From: Cuscuta epithymum
Taxonomy: Eukaryota; Streptophyta; Magnoliopsida; Solanales; Convolvulaceae
Reading direction: 5' to 3'
Assembly (NCBI GenBank): GCA_945859915.1
Contig: CAMAPF010000055.1
Location: 5,330,001-5,394,000, forward strand
Length of the DNA stretch: 64,000 bases
A program made the position numbers and the translations under genes. Shown here one piece after another: positions 1-10,829 of the stretch; positions within the stretch are counted from its first letter, which is position 1; the number at the start of each line of letters is the position of its first letter. The notes below the pieces were generated by a model. The model worked only from the letters and a program-made list of their open reading frames with translations, was not told where the DNA came from and made no database searches.

Positions 1-90
1 TAGACTTAATGAGGAAGATGCTCAAAAAATTTCATCAAAAAATTCCATCGGGAACCGCCCCAAATGGCGTCGGCCAGACAGAGCATCCGA
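1..90 (+). mobile_element. Right-arm fragment of a foldback MITE
   Basis: These bases resemble the right arm of the foldback element at about 12660-13070. Both share the run of a tract like 'tagactt', 'atgctcaaaaaatttcatcaaaaa', a CCGGGAA/CGGGAA motif and 'gccccaaatg'. Only the right arm is inside the window; the left arm would lie before base 1. Non-coding. Confidence 0.55.
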
Positions 91-148
91 AATATGACCT
101 TATTTGACATTTTTTTTCGAGTTCGAGGCCCTATCTGACCCTTATCCC
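90..148 (+). repeat. 59-bp direct repeat, copy 1
   Basis: A block beginning 'aaatatgaccttatttgaca' and ending 'ctgacccttatcc' recurs with only a few mismatches at about 4024-4082. The two copies bracket the augmin-like pseudogene. Its class is unknown; it could be part of a larger dispersed repeat. Confidence 0.75.
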
Positions 149-1299
149 AAAGAAAAATGATTAACATTGTTGTATGATTCAGAGATTTTGACATATTTAC
201 TTGCATATTCAATCAAAATATTAGGAAAAGTGATTTCAAAATCGTTAAATTTATTCATAAAAGGGGTTTTGTGCACGATTAATTAAAACACAAGGGGGTT
301 TGACGCATTTTTCAAATCACATGGGTTAATGCTCTGACTTTCTATATCACCAGGAGGTTTGGTGCATTAAATCCGGAATTTGCGATTGCAGCTTCCCTTC
401 TTTACTCTTGTTCTGATGAAGTATGATGTAGTGGGATGAAGATGGGGAGGTCATTGGTTCAACAAAAACTAGAAATTTTTAAGGTAAGAGTAGTCGGTTG
501 AAGTAAAATCAGTGAGGGCAAAGGGTAGAACTGATATATGCTCTCATATTAATTGATCTCCTAAAAAACCGATATAAAAGCAAACATAAAGATGTATCCG
601 GACGGAGGGAGTATAATTATAGACATAATTATAATTACAAATATAATTATAATTATAATTACATCCATAATAATAATTAGTGTAATAGTTATAATAATTA
701 TACCTATTATAATTTTAATTATAATTATGATTATGATTATATTTAAATTATATTTATAATTGCAACTATAAGTATAATAATAATAATTATGACATAGTAT
801 TATAATTTTAGAAATATTCTAATCAGATCAGAAAGATTCAAATTAGATCAAAAGGATTCAGGTCAGATCAGAAAGATTCAAATCAGACCAGATCAGAAAT
901 ATTCATATCAGATCAATTCAGATCAGATCATGTCTTAAAAAAATCAGATCAGAAACATTCAAATCAGGTGAAGAGAACCACTTCTAAGTCTCCCGGTCCC
1001 CTAACATGATAGTTTGTATCCGCGGGTGGTTGGGAGATAACCTTCGCTTGCAATCAAGAAAGTCACTTGCCCGACTCGACCTGATAGGAGTACAGGTAGA
1101 GGGCCTGATGGGACCCGATCTATTCCAAATTTGAAAAAAGATTGTTTTATATTTGTATGTAGAAACGGCAAAATTGGGTTAATTGGCAGGTCTCTTTGCA
1201 TGTGTTGAAAAAAATTACTTGAAAAATTCTTTACAATGATCTATCTTTAACTTTTGCTTCTAACTCGGGCATAATGCTTTGAAGAAACTTGATTTAATT
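149..1299. other. AT-rich intergenic DNA with GATCAGAAAGATTCA-type repeats
   Basis: No gene is seen. Around 600-613 there is a lone Stowaway-like end (cggacggagggagta). It is followed by an AT-only stretch (about 613-815) and then, at about 828-966, a run of short direct repeats of the type 'gatcagaaagattcaaatca'. A related repeat in the opposite orientation lies at 46136-46240. Confidence 0.5.
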
Positions 1300-3914
1300 T
1301 CAATCAGAGGAACCAAGAGCTGACTGCAAGATATCATCAAGGTACTTCTCTGCATCAGTATACTGTCTTTTCTTCTCCTCTATCGCCAATGCCGCCAATG
1401 CTTTGTCCTACATCATCATAGTAAGGACTAAAATTCAATGGAAAAGCATATACAGGAAATTACAAAAGATTAAAAAAATCAGTAGATCTTACAGGGGGCA
1501 GGTCCTGGTAGCTTCTCAAGGTATCAAGAATGGGTTTTGTTTTGTTCTCTAAATCCTTTCTGTGCTCTGCCATTTCAACCAGCACTCCATGACTTACCTC
1601 CGGGGTATAGCCAACACGGTTGAGCAACGCCTGCATATCAATTATCAAGTACATTTTAAGCTAATTTACATGCATAAAATACATTTATTTAGAGCATAAT
1701 GTTAAAATTAAGCTTGAAATGCACCACCATATTACGGTATGTGTTTGGTATAGATGAAATATATTACTCCCTCCTTCCCACTAAACTTTGTCAACTTATT
1801 TATTTAGCCATCCAGAAAACTGGCATATCCTTTTAAAGTAACAATTTTGTATTGGTGTTATTTCACTTTCCTCTACACAAACCTTAACAACACAGTTTTT
1901 ATTTTATAATATCACCTCCAAGTAAAAATTGGCTAAGATAGATTATTAAATTATTGCAATAACTGATTATAACAAATACCCCTTTTGAAAGATGCATCTT
2001 TTTTAGTTGTCCCAAAACTATCAGCACTTTCCAAAATTGAACAGTACAAACACTACTAGCTTTTTACTTTCTCACTTTATTCATTTATCTATCACTTCAC
2101 TTTTTTACTTCTCGCGGAGTTTAAGAGTAAAAATAGAGTAGTCAATATTAGGCAAGAGTGGACGAAAATATAGACAGAATTAAAAAGAGATGATAAAAAC
2201 TCCTGATATTTGTGCATCTTGAATCATGATATGGTAAAACATTCCAAATAAGGTGGGGCAAATAATAAAACACTTTCCAAAAAGGAATGCTAGGGATAGT
2301 TATAAACCTGCAATAGCTTGCTTACACCAAATTCCTCATTTTCCTTACCATATGACAAGAAGACTAATGCATCTGTATATGGACTCTTTAGTAAAGAAGA
2401 CTAATGCTATCCAGCAATGTCTAATGTACTATGAGTTTCACCTAATTTCTCAGTCATCTAGCATTTGGTTCCATAATTCCTTTAATCATAAATGAACATT
2501 ATATGCACTTAATCACTAATACTTCTACTACGGGGTATTATTTTTTAAACAAACAAGTATAGCAGCTATAGTAAGCAGGCCTTCACCAATGGAACTAAAC
2601 ATGTTCATTTGAGAATAATACACAAAAAACTCTTTGCATTTGGCTTGGTATATTAAGCAAAACTCCAAGCCATACAAGTTTGCCATAGAGCCTGGATTGC
2701 TAATGTCTCATTGTATATTAATGATCTGCATTTCCCTTGCAGAGGAAAACTAACACCAAAGTCAATCAATTATGTCCCAAGCTGAATTTTGTATCAGTCA
2801 TTGAGGTCCATTGAAATCACTACTTTAACAAAATTAAAATGAAAATAAATGAAGCTGTAGAGGTTGGAAACCTAATCCTTTAACCGTGAAATGATGTTTA
2901 ACAAAAACATTAAGTTACCTTATAATTAGAATACTGCTGAAAATATTGTCTCTCTTTTGACTCCATAATTGCCAGGTTTGTTTTCCAGTTTTCCATTTTT
3001 CCATTTGTGCTTCACAGGGAGAAATGTCATCTTCAAGCTGTGCAAGTGTTCTACCAAAGAATAATAGTTCAAAAGCAGTCATGGAAAAACCAGATACTAA
3101 TAAACCTTTTCCAGACATAAAATCATTTCAATAATCCTCAAAAATAGCACAATATGTGATCAAGAAAATATCAAAAAGAATATATCCATAAAGTTACCTT
3201 TTTAAATAAGTCAATCTTGATATTGCCTTTCGAGTATAATCAAGAAGAGCTTTGGATTCCTGCTGCACTTTGGCCCTCTTCTCTTCAACTGCTGTTTTCC
3301 TTAGAGATAGATCTGCTATTGCTACAAGAAAGCTACAATTTTTTCCTTTCCTAAGACTGTGAACCGCAAAAACAAAAAGAAAGGGAAAACAATAGATGTA
3401 AAACAACAAAAGCTCGCCCACCTACTCAATTCAGTATCTCTAATATTCAACAAATTTGACATGCTGGCAAGGACTTGTGCTGAGGAAACCACATTTGGGG
3501 TTAAACTCTCTTGGCCCAATCCCACGTTCTCCAATATCTCTCTTATCCTAGCAGCTAAAATCATGGCAGATTCAGCCAGTCAATTACAATACAGCTTGAC
3601 ATAGAACAGTTCAGTCCGATCATAAAGAAAAAATTTAGGTTTGCATTAGACAGTGAGAAGGTAGATCGTAGGAGCACCTTGAGACCTAAATTCAGCAGCT
3701 TTTTGACGGAAATCTTTAGATACAATTCCAGCGGCTAGTTTCGAAAGCTTCGTGCGGTGTATTCGAAAGCAGGGACATCCTTCCCAACGGCATCGAATTG
3801 GGAAGTCAGCCACGATTTTACTTCAGCAATTCTACTCGCATCAAACACATTGCCGCTCTTAAGCGGTGTTTCCGTCGATACCGGAGGATCACTTCCACTC
3901 AATGTTTCACTCAT
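1300..3914 (-). pseudogene. AUG1: AUGMIN subunit 1 (HAUS1-like), six exons, two disabling lesions
   Basis: AUG1 is the plant HAUS1 subunit of augmin, the coiled-coil complex that recruits gamma-tubulin to existing microtubules for branching nucleation in spindle and phragmoplast. Six exons can be read on this strand: 3914-3678, 3554-3422, 3332 to about 3198, 3050-2919, 1630-1493 and 1417-1300. All junctions are GT-AG. Recognisable family blocks are EVKSWLTSQFDAVGKDVPAFEYT, split across exon 1, then ARIREILENVGLGQESLTPN, SLRKTAVEEKRAKVQ, LAQLEDDISPCEAQ, LLNRVGYTPEVSH and a C-terminus ending LGSSD. Two lesions break the frame. In exon 1, after FEYTARS, roughly 15 expected residues are missing and the frame shifts into a stop. 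In exon 4 an 8-bp tandem duplication (tggaaaac twice, about 2978-2993) shifts the frame after KWKT. Introns look normal, so this is a non-processed copy. A sequencing or assembly error at two sites is the alternative. Confidence 0.85.
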
Positions 3915-4023
3915 TTTGCTTTGCTGATCACTTATCAGGGTTGCTCAAGCTCAAAATTCGAGTGGAACTAAAGAGTAGTTACTAGACAGTACACATGAAG
4001 CCGTTTTGTTCAGAAATGTTTCT

Positions 4024-4082
4024 AAATATGGCCTTATTTGACATTTTTTTTCAAGTTCGAGGCCCTATCTGACCCTTATCCC
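4024..4082 (+). repeat. 59-bp direct repeat, copy 2
   Basis: Near-identical to bases 90-148 and in the same orientation, lying just upstream of the start codon of the augmin-like pseudogene. Confidence 0.75.
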
Positions 4083-4687
4083 TTAGAATTCTTTAGGGTA
4101 GGGAAAAGGGGCAAAACCTATGAGTTTAAATCCCTCTATTCCATTCAAAGAGAGCAAATGCCCCCTTCTCTATACTACGTACTAGTACAGTATCCGTACG
4201 ATGCACTGGAATAAAAAAAATCTAAATTCATTTCATCTCATGATCTTATTTTGTAGTTGTATCCTTCTTAAAATGAAAATAGTAGTAAATTTAAAGAATA
4301 GATAGTTCAAAACAATAAATTTAATTAAAAGATAATTAAAGAACAATGTATAAAAGAATAGATAGTTCAAAGCAATAAATTTAATTAAAAGATAATTAAA
4401 GAATAGATAGTTTTTTTATCATAATTAAAGAATAGATAGTTCAAAGCAATAAATTTAATTACAGGACACAAATAAATAAACTGATTAAAACACCCAACAT
4501 AATGAAATACCCAACATAATGAGAAGTGATATTTTTTGACAAATTTTACTCTTTTCTCTTCTAGAAATTCAATGATCACATGATTCAATTCCATATGCGT
4601 ACACACATACTCCATATATGTTTTTTTTCATGGTGCACTTTTAATCATAAATAAATGTTCCTACTTTCACAAAGCATACTCCCCATT
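4083..4687. repeat. AT-rich spacer with a 58-bp-class tandem repeat
   Basis: At about 4297-4460 a unit containing 'aagaatagatagttcaaagc' and 'aataaatttaattaaaaga' is repeated about three times, the last copy disrupted by a T-run. No gene is seen in this stretch. Confidence 0.6.
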
Positions 4688-5714
4688 TAGTGTTTTAAAT
4701 AGCTGCCGCTATATAGCGGTCGCGATGTGTACTGTTACCTCTACGGGCCGCTATCAGGATGTGATTTTCAAATCACCGAAAATCCCGCTATGCCGCCCGC
4801 TACAGGCCGCTACCGGCAGTACATCACGAACTGGTCGATGTGTAAATGTGTACATGTTGTGTGTATGATGTGAAAAAATACATTAATGGTGATGCATTAT
4901 GGAGTGAAACTCTAAATTAAATGTACATGTATCCACATACATTATGGTAGCAAATATTAATATATAAATTTTAATTATTAAAACCGAATTAATTATTAAT
5001 AAGAATGATTTAACTTTAATAACAGTTGACGAAAAAAATGTTGACTTACAAAACAATTTGGAACGGAAGTGGTATTATTATGGATTATGCAAGTTGCAAT
5101 GCATGGTCCACTTCTTAAAATTTGATTGTGAAAGGACAACAATTTTTCATATAAGTACTTAAAATTTTCGGAACAGAGGAGTATATCTTTTTATTGAAAA
5201 TTATTTATAATATACAAATGAAATAAAATTGTTTTTTGTTAAAAGTACTTTCATAAAAGTATAAAATTTATAACTTTTATTAAATTATTTGGCAAAAAAA
5301 TGTTAACTTTCATGATCCAAATTTTATGAAATGGCAAAATTATTTGAGACGTACCGGAGTAGTACATTTAAACGTCTTCTTAAAAGTTGGCTACGTCGTA
5401 CTTGCTATTATTATGAAGCTATGATAAAAGTATGAGTACATGCAAGTTACTCCTTATTGTTATTAAGTGTTGATTAATAAGTGTTGCTATTATTAAGTGT
5501 CATATTTTTATTGGTTGTTATATTAGTTGTTAATGTTCTAAGTGTTCAAACAAATATTTGTTTCTATTAACTTTAGCACCCATTAAATATATAGTTTGCG
5601 CACTTGAAAATATTTCACGCTGTTGCAATCGCTACAGGCTTCAGGCGACTACAGGCCGCTATCGAGATGACCGCTGCCGCTACCACTGCCGCTACGGCTA
5701 TTTAGAACACTGTT
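4688..5714. mobile_element. Non-autonomous TIR transposon with CCGCTA-rich ends
   Basis: The left end reads 'agtgttttaaatagctgccg' and the reverse complement of the right end reads 'cagtgttctaaatagccgta'. This gives terminal inverted repeats of about 15-20 bp, followed on both sides by subterminal arrays of TAGCGGC/GCCGCTA motifs (about 4700-4820 and 5620-5705). The roughly 800 bp between is AT-rich and has no transposase. This layout resembles non-autonomous hAT elements. I could not find a clear target-site duplication, so the class is an inference. Confidence 0.6.
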
Positions 5715-6429
5715 CACCACATCTCATACATGTTTGTTTTTAGTGGATCAGAGATGTGTAGAAATCACTTTCTGATTTTGTGAAGAGTGATGCTCTTCAG
5801 AAAAAAGCAAGAAAAGAATGAATGGCTTTCCACTTAATTACGTATTTGCTGATTTGCTCTACTTGTAGCCATATAAGCAGCATTTACTTGGTACTGTTTA
5901 GAACTTTTGCATGTATTGCTTTACAAAATTAACTTAGAAGGATTAATATAAATACGGAGTATATGTTAACAAAAATATGCATATTTGGTGCGGGCTTTCT
6001 TAAGTTATCATTCATATGAACTCAGAAGAGTATTGGTACATAGATAGTCATTTGTACTGTGTCAATACATAAAATAACACATACTTTATGTGTGTTTGTT
6101 AAAGTTTATCAACATGTTATCTCATTTCTTATATTCATACGATGAGACCACCTTCCCACTTCCACTTCAAATTAAATGAAGAATCTGCAATAAAAGCGGT
6201 AATTACTTCCTTGAAATTTAATTTATACTGCTCAGAATTTACAAAAGAAATTGAGGAAAATGCATAATTTTTTTTTCTCAAATGGGATTGGCTACCAATT
6301 CAAGTTATGAGTGGGGTGAAATTTCAATTTATTGATCTTTCTATTTTAAAATGAATTACAAATTGAAACATAATAAATATTTTAAAATGATCAACATATA
6401 ATCCGTATGTAACTACTGTACAAAAATCG
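5715..6429. other. AT-rich intergenic DNA
   Basis: No coding region, RNA gene or element end recognised. Confidence 0.5.
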
Positions 6430-6646
6430 GGATGAGACTCAAATTGGACACTATGGTTTCATCAGAATCCCATATTGGACACTAAAGTTTCAAATGGACC
6501 AAATTAGATACAATGGTTTCATATGTATCTCATATTGGACACTAAAGTTTCATAATTCATAGTTTTGGGACACTCACTTATATTGGATAAAGATCAAATT
6601 GAACACTCACTTATATTGAACACTCACTTATATTGAATTATGAAAC

Positions 6647-9343
6647 TTTGGTCGACAGTCTCCTGGCTCACTTGGAGCCGGCTATTTCACCGGAGGAAAA
6701 CTGTTTCCTTACTGAACTCCCGAACGCCCAGGAAATCAAGAACACAGTTTGGGCTCTCAATCAGGACAGTAGCCCTGGCCCAGACGGCTTTAACGGACAT
6801 TTCTATCGTTCATGTTGGGACATTATCAAGAGTGATTTGATCCTAGCCGTACAAGAATTTTTTCTTGGACTGCCGATGCCTACTGCCCTTTCTAGCTCTT
6901 TGATCGTCTTAATCCCAAAAATCCCAAACCCTAAAAAGTTCACCCAATTCCGAACCATTAGCCTCGCAAATTTTTTAAATAAGATTTGCACCAAAATATT
7001 GGCTACGCGCCTTAAGACGGTTCTTCCGAAACTCATCTCTAAAGAGCAAATCGGGTTTATGGAGGGGGAGGACATTCACCAACACATCTTACTCGCCAAG
7101 GAGATCCTCCACCACCTAGACAAAAAAGTCTGGGGCGGGAATACTGCTATCAAACTGGACCTGGCCCAAGCTTTTGACAGAGTATCTTGGGTATTTTTGG
7201 AGGCTGTTTTACTCAGGTTCGGATTCGATAGGCGTTTCACACGCCTTATCATGTCAAATCTAGCCTCAACACACATTTCCGTCCTGGTCAACGGTTCTCC
7301 CTATGGCTTTTTCCAGCCACAGAGGGGGGTCAAACAGGGAGACCCCCTATCCCCCTACCTATTCTTGATCACTATTGAATGCTTTACAAGGGGGTTGCAG
7401 AGCCTGTTTAATAACAATAAGTCAATAAGATAAAACCCTACACTATTGGTAAGGACCCCAGTCCTGTTACACAACTTGGGTACGCAGATGACATCATATT
7501 GTTCCTCAACGGGTCTGCTCCTTCAATCAAAAATCTGTTGAAGTTCCTCGACCTATTCAGTAAAGCATCCGGCCAAGTTGTCAACTACAGCAAAAGCATG
7601 GTTACAGTCAGCAAAAATATGAACATCGGCAGGCAAAGAGGGCTGGAAAGACTTACGGGAATGAAAATCTCATTCTTACCCATATCCTATTTAGGTGCTA
7701 CTCTTCACCAAGGCATAACCAGGGCCGCACACTGCCTCAGCATCCTCAAAGCATTTGAAACCAAACTCCTATCCTGGAAAAGGAAACAACTAAACCAATC
7801 GGGGAGGCTAATACTCATCAAACATGTACTTACATCTATCCCCATTCACCACCTTGCTACTACCAAATTCCCAAACAAGATCATTCATAATCTTCACAGA
7901 ATGATGAGCAATTTTTTCTGGGGATCAACTGGGGAGAAAAACAAATACCATTGGAAAAGTTGGAAAACCATTTGCAAACAAGGAAGTGAAGGGGGGCTGG
8001 GTGTCAGATCCTTATCTGATATCCAACAGTCCTATCAACTTAAAATTTGGTGGAACTACAATGAGCAAAAAACAACATGGGCTCACTTCATGCGCTCCAA
8101 ATACTCCAGAGATGGTATAATGACACACAAACCTAATGACTCACCTGCTTGGAAACTTATTTGCAAAACAGCCCACCAAAACAATGACATCATCCTAACC
8201 TCTACAACCACCCCTCTCTGGACTCTGGAAAATCATGGCCAATTCTCTCTAACCAGTGCTTTTCACCATTCCAGAACACACTACCCAACCACATACACAC
8301 TCACCCACATCTGGAAAACACCCATCCAACTCAAAATCAAAATTTTCCTCTGGAAATACCTATCAAATTCATTACCTTTTCCTGACAACCTCAAACGTTT
8401 TAACCTTCAATTGGTCACTAGATGTCCATTCTGTTTACACAATCAGTACACTCAAAATCACTCCCTATTTTCATGCCCACTAATAAGCCCCATATGGAGG
8501 TATTTCTCTTCTATTTTGCAGGTTAGGACAACACATCACGAAGACTTGAGACAGACTCTATACATTTGGTGGATGGGAAGGGACTCAAAGAACATTAGAG
8601 ACATAATAAGACACGCTATGCCAGGAATTATCATGTGGCATGTATGGAAAACTTACAACAATTGCATTTGGGAAGGGAAAACTATGTCCAAAACACAAAT
8701 CATCTCAGAAATCAAGCAATACACAACCAACTAGTGCTACTCCAATCTCAACAAAAAATTCTACGAATTCGACGCAGACTTGCATACTGACGGACTCATG
8801 CCATACATCAAGCAAAAACAGAAAACCAGACAACCTATTAAATGGAAATACAACTCACCATCCACTCTCATCCTCAACACAGACGCAGGTTATAAAGAGG
8901 GCAGTGCCTCTGGAGGAGCCATTCTCCGGAACTCGGAAGGTGAACTCATAGAAGCCTTTGCATTCCCAGTCCAAGCGTACAACCCCCTCCACGCAGAAAT
9001 CATCTCAATGGACACCTCAGTTTCGATCATTACACAAAAGGGTTATGTTGGATTCCAAATACAGAATGACTCAACAATTTGCATCCAAATGATTCAAGGA
9101 ATTAAAAAGGTTCCAACTTACCTACGCTTAGAGATCCAGAGACTACGTTGGACTGGAATAAAATACCATCTATCTTTCGACTATTGTCCGAGGGAAGTCA
9201 ACACATTGGCTCACTTCCTCGCTAAATCGGCCATCGGGTCAGCTTCGATCTCCCACTACACCACAGATCTTCTTCCCACCAATGCCAAGCAAGCTTTCTT
9301 CAATGACAAGGCCGAAGTCAGTTTCTTCAGGGACGCCGGCTGA
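6647..9343 (+). pseudogene. LINE ORF2 remnant: reverse transcriptase, zf-RVT, RNase H
   Basis: The frame enters at LVDSLL, inside ORF2. RT motifs in order: SSPGPDGFNGHFY, LIPKIPNPKKFTQFRTISLAN, LDLAQAFDRVSW (near 7154), GVKQGDPLSPYLF and YADDII (YADD codons 7481-7492). A zinc-binding CPFC...HSLFSCP block begins near 8423. The RNase H region starts NTDAGYKEGSASGGAILRN and ends CPREVNTLAHFLAKSA. Two lesions are visible: a frame change between about 7420 and 7435, just before YADD, and an in-frame TAG at 8732-8734 between zf-RVT and RNase H. Only two breaks over 2.7 kb suggests a fairly young copy. Confidence 0.9.
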
Positions 9344-9632
9344 AATGTTTCCCCAGGAAGATGAAGTCTCTCTCTATAAACGATGCCTCCAAAGCTTGGG
9401 GTAGAGACAATTCACTTTTGGCACTTTGCGTTTCATGGCAGGAATTTATTCTCCTGTATTGGACGCATCCTGTTTCTTTCTTTCCTTTTTTATTTGTTGG
9501 GCCGGATCTGGGCATCTATCCCACACCATAACCAATCTTTGTAATCCTTAACCTTTTACTATTAATAATATTGGTAAATGTTTCCCGACATTTACCCCAC
9601 TATATACAGTGGGTTTTCGGGTAAAAAAAACA
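6647..9632 (+). mobile_element. 5'-truncated LINE (non-LTR retrotransposon)
   Basis: The insertion is bounded by an 8-bp direct repeat TATGAAAC (6639-6646 and 9633-9640) and ends in a short A-tract (9623-9630). Both are hallmarks of target-primed reverse transcription. It carries the C-terminal part of ORF2 (reverse transcriptase, zf-RVT, RNase H) and a 3' tail containing the palindromic 'gtaaatgtttcccgacattt'. ORF1, the endonuclease and the first part of the RT are missing, so this copy is immobile. Confidence 0.85.
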
Positions 9633-9916
9633 TATGAAACCATAGTGTCTAATTTGGTCCATTTGAAACCTTAGTGTCCAATATGAGATTCTGATAAAAC
9701 TATATTGTCCAATTTGAGCCTTATCCCTAAAATATTCATATAACATGCATCTTTCTCAAACAAAGATCAAGCGTCCAAATATTCATTTACTTTCCAAAAC
9801 AATAAAATGATACCTATATAATGACATGGTATTAACTTCTTTCCAGGTGTAAATAATAGCTATGTGTAAATTTCCATCTAGAATTCAAAACAATAAATTC
9901 ATCCTCGAATGTTATA

Positions 9917-10176
9917 TTCCCTCCGGTTCTAATAAACTTCACACTTTCCTTTTTGGGACGATCCAAAATAAACTTCACACTTCCTTATTTCCTTATTTGG
10001 CAAAGAAACCTACATCAAAACAGTGCTAAACAGTGCCAAACAGTGTCTCAACAGTGCCAAACAGTGTCTCAACAGTGCCAAACAGTGTCTTAACAGTGTA
10101 CTCTACAGTAAAGTCAACTTTATTTCCTTAATAACTGTGAAGTCAAACACTGAAGTTTAAAAAGATCCGGAGGGAG
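9917..10176. mobile_element. Stowaway-like MITE
   Basis: Inverted ends of the CTCCCTCCG/CGGAGGGAG type with TA dinucleotides on both sides (9915-9916, 10177-10178), as expected for Tc1/mariner-derived Stowaway elements. The interior carries repeats of 'acagtgccaaacagtgtct' and the inner inverted motif aaacttcacac/tgaagttt. Non-coding. Confidence 0.85.
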
Positions 10177-10829
10177 TATTAATAGATATCAAAATTTTTA
10201 TAAAAGAAATGTACATATATAAATCTAACCTTTTTCATAGAATTATAAATCAGATATGTGTAGTGCATATTGCATAATATAGACATTCATTTGCTTTGGC
10301 TAGCGACTCTACTAATGAAAAGTTCTTTGTTGTGCAGTCGTGATTTCGTGAATGGCTGGCTGTATGACTGTATCCGTTACTTATAGATTCTTTAGCTCTT
10401 AAATATTGAAACAAAATTTTAAAGCCATACTTGAAATTTAAAAATGATCTATCCGCAGGGGAACTGAAAGGACTTCACTTTGCATTAATTAATTTATCTC
10501 TTCAATCATTATTGAGAACATTATTATTAATCTGTATTTGCTGACATTGATTAAAAACACCATCCAATGCACCATTTAATTATCCACAGATGCTTCGGAG
10601 TTGCTAAAGTAGTTCTAGAATATTCAATAGACAAATTCTAGTTTACATATTAGGTCAACGAGTGCTAAACTTCCCGCCCAAACGACTTTTGGCTATTGCG
10701 TTTTTATATATAATATATAGATTTCTTTTTTTCTTTTCTTTTTTTGTGAAGAAATGTTATAAATAAACATGGGGCAACTTAACTAACTAAATGTCTAACT
10801 ACAGAGTTGGGATGTTTTTTACTCGATTG
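10177..10829. other. AT-rich intergenic DNA
   Basis: No feature recognised. Confidence 0.5.

Larger units (their letters stand above)
6430..9722. mobile_element. TIR element (about 95-bp inverted ends) hosting a LINE
   Basis: Left end (about 6430-6525) and right end (about 9640-9722) are inverted copies of each other. Both run from GGGAT(A/G)AG(A/G)CTCAAATTGGA through 'tttcaaatggaccaaatta' to 'tggtttcatatg'. The left side also repeats the 'catattggacactaaagttt' unit. Without the LINE the element would be only a few hundred bases, like a MITE. No target-site duplication was clear. Confidence 0.6.

Noticed and set aside
1771..1800. Stowaway-like left end 'actccctccttcccactaaa'
   Set aside because: No inverted right end or matching TA-flanked partner found nearby, so no element is called.
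6633..6646. Start of the long RT frame at 6633
   Set aside because: The first codons come from host DNA and the TATGAAAC target duplication; the LINE itself begins at 6647, so no start codon is claimed.
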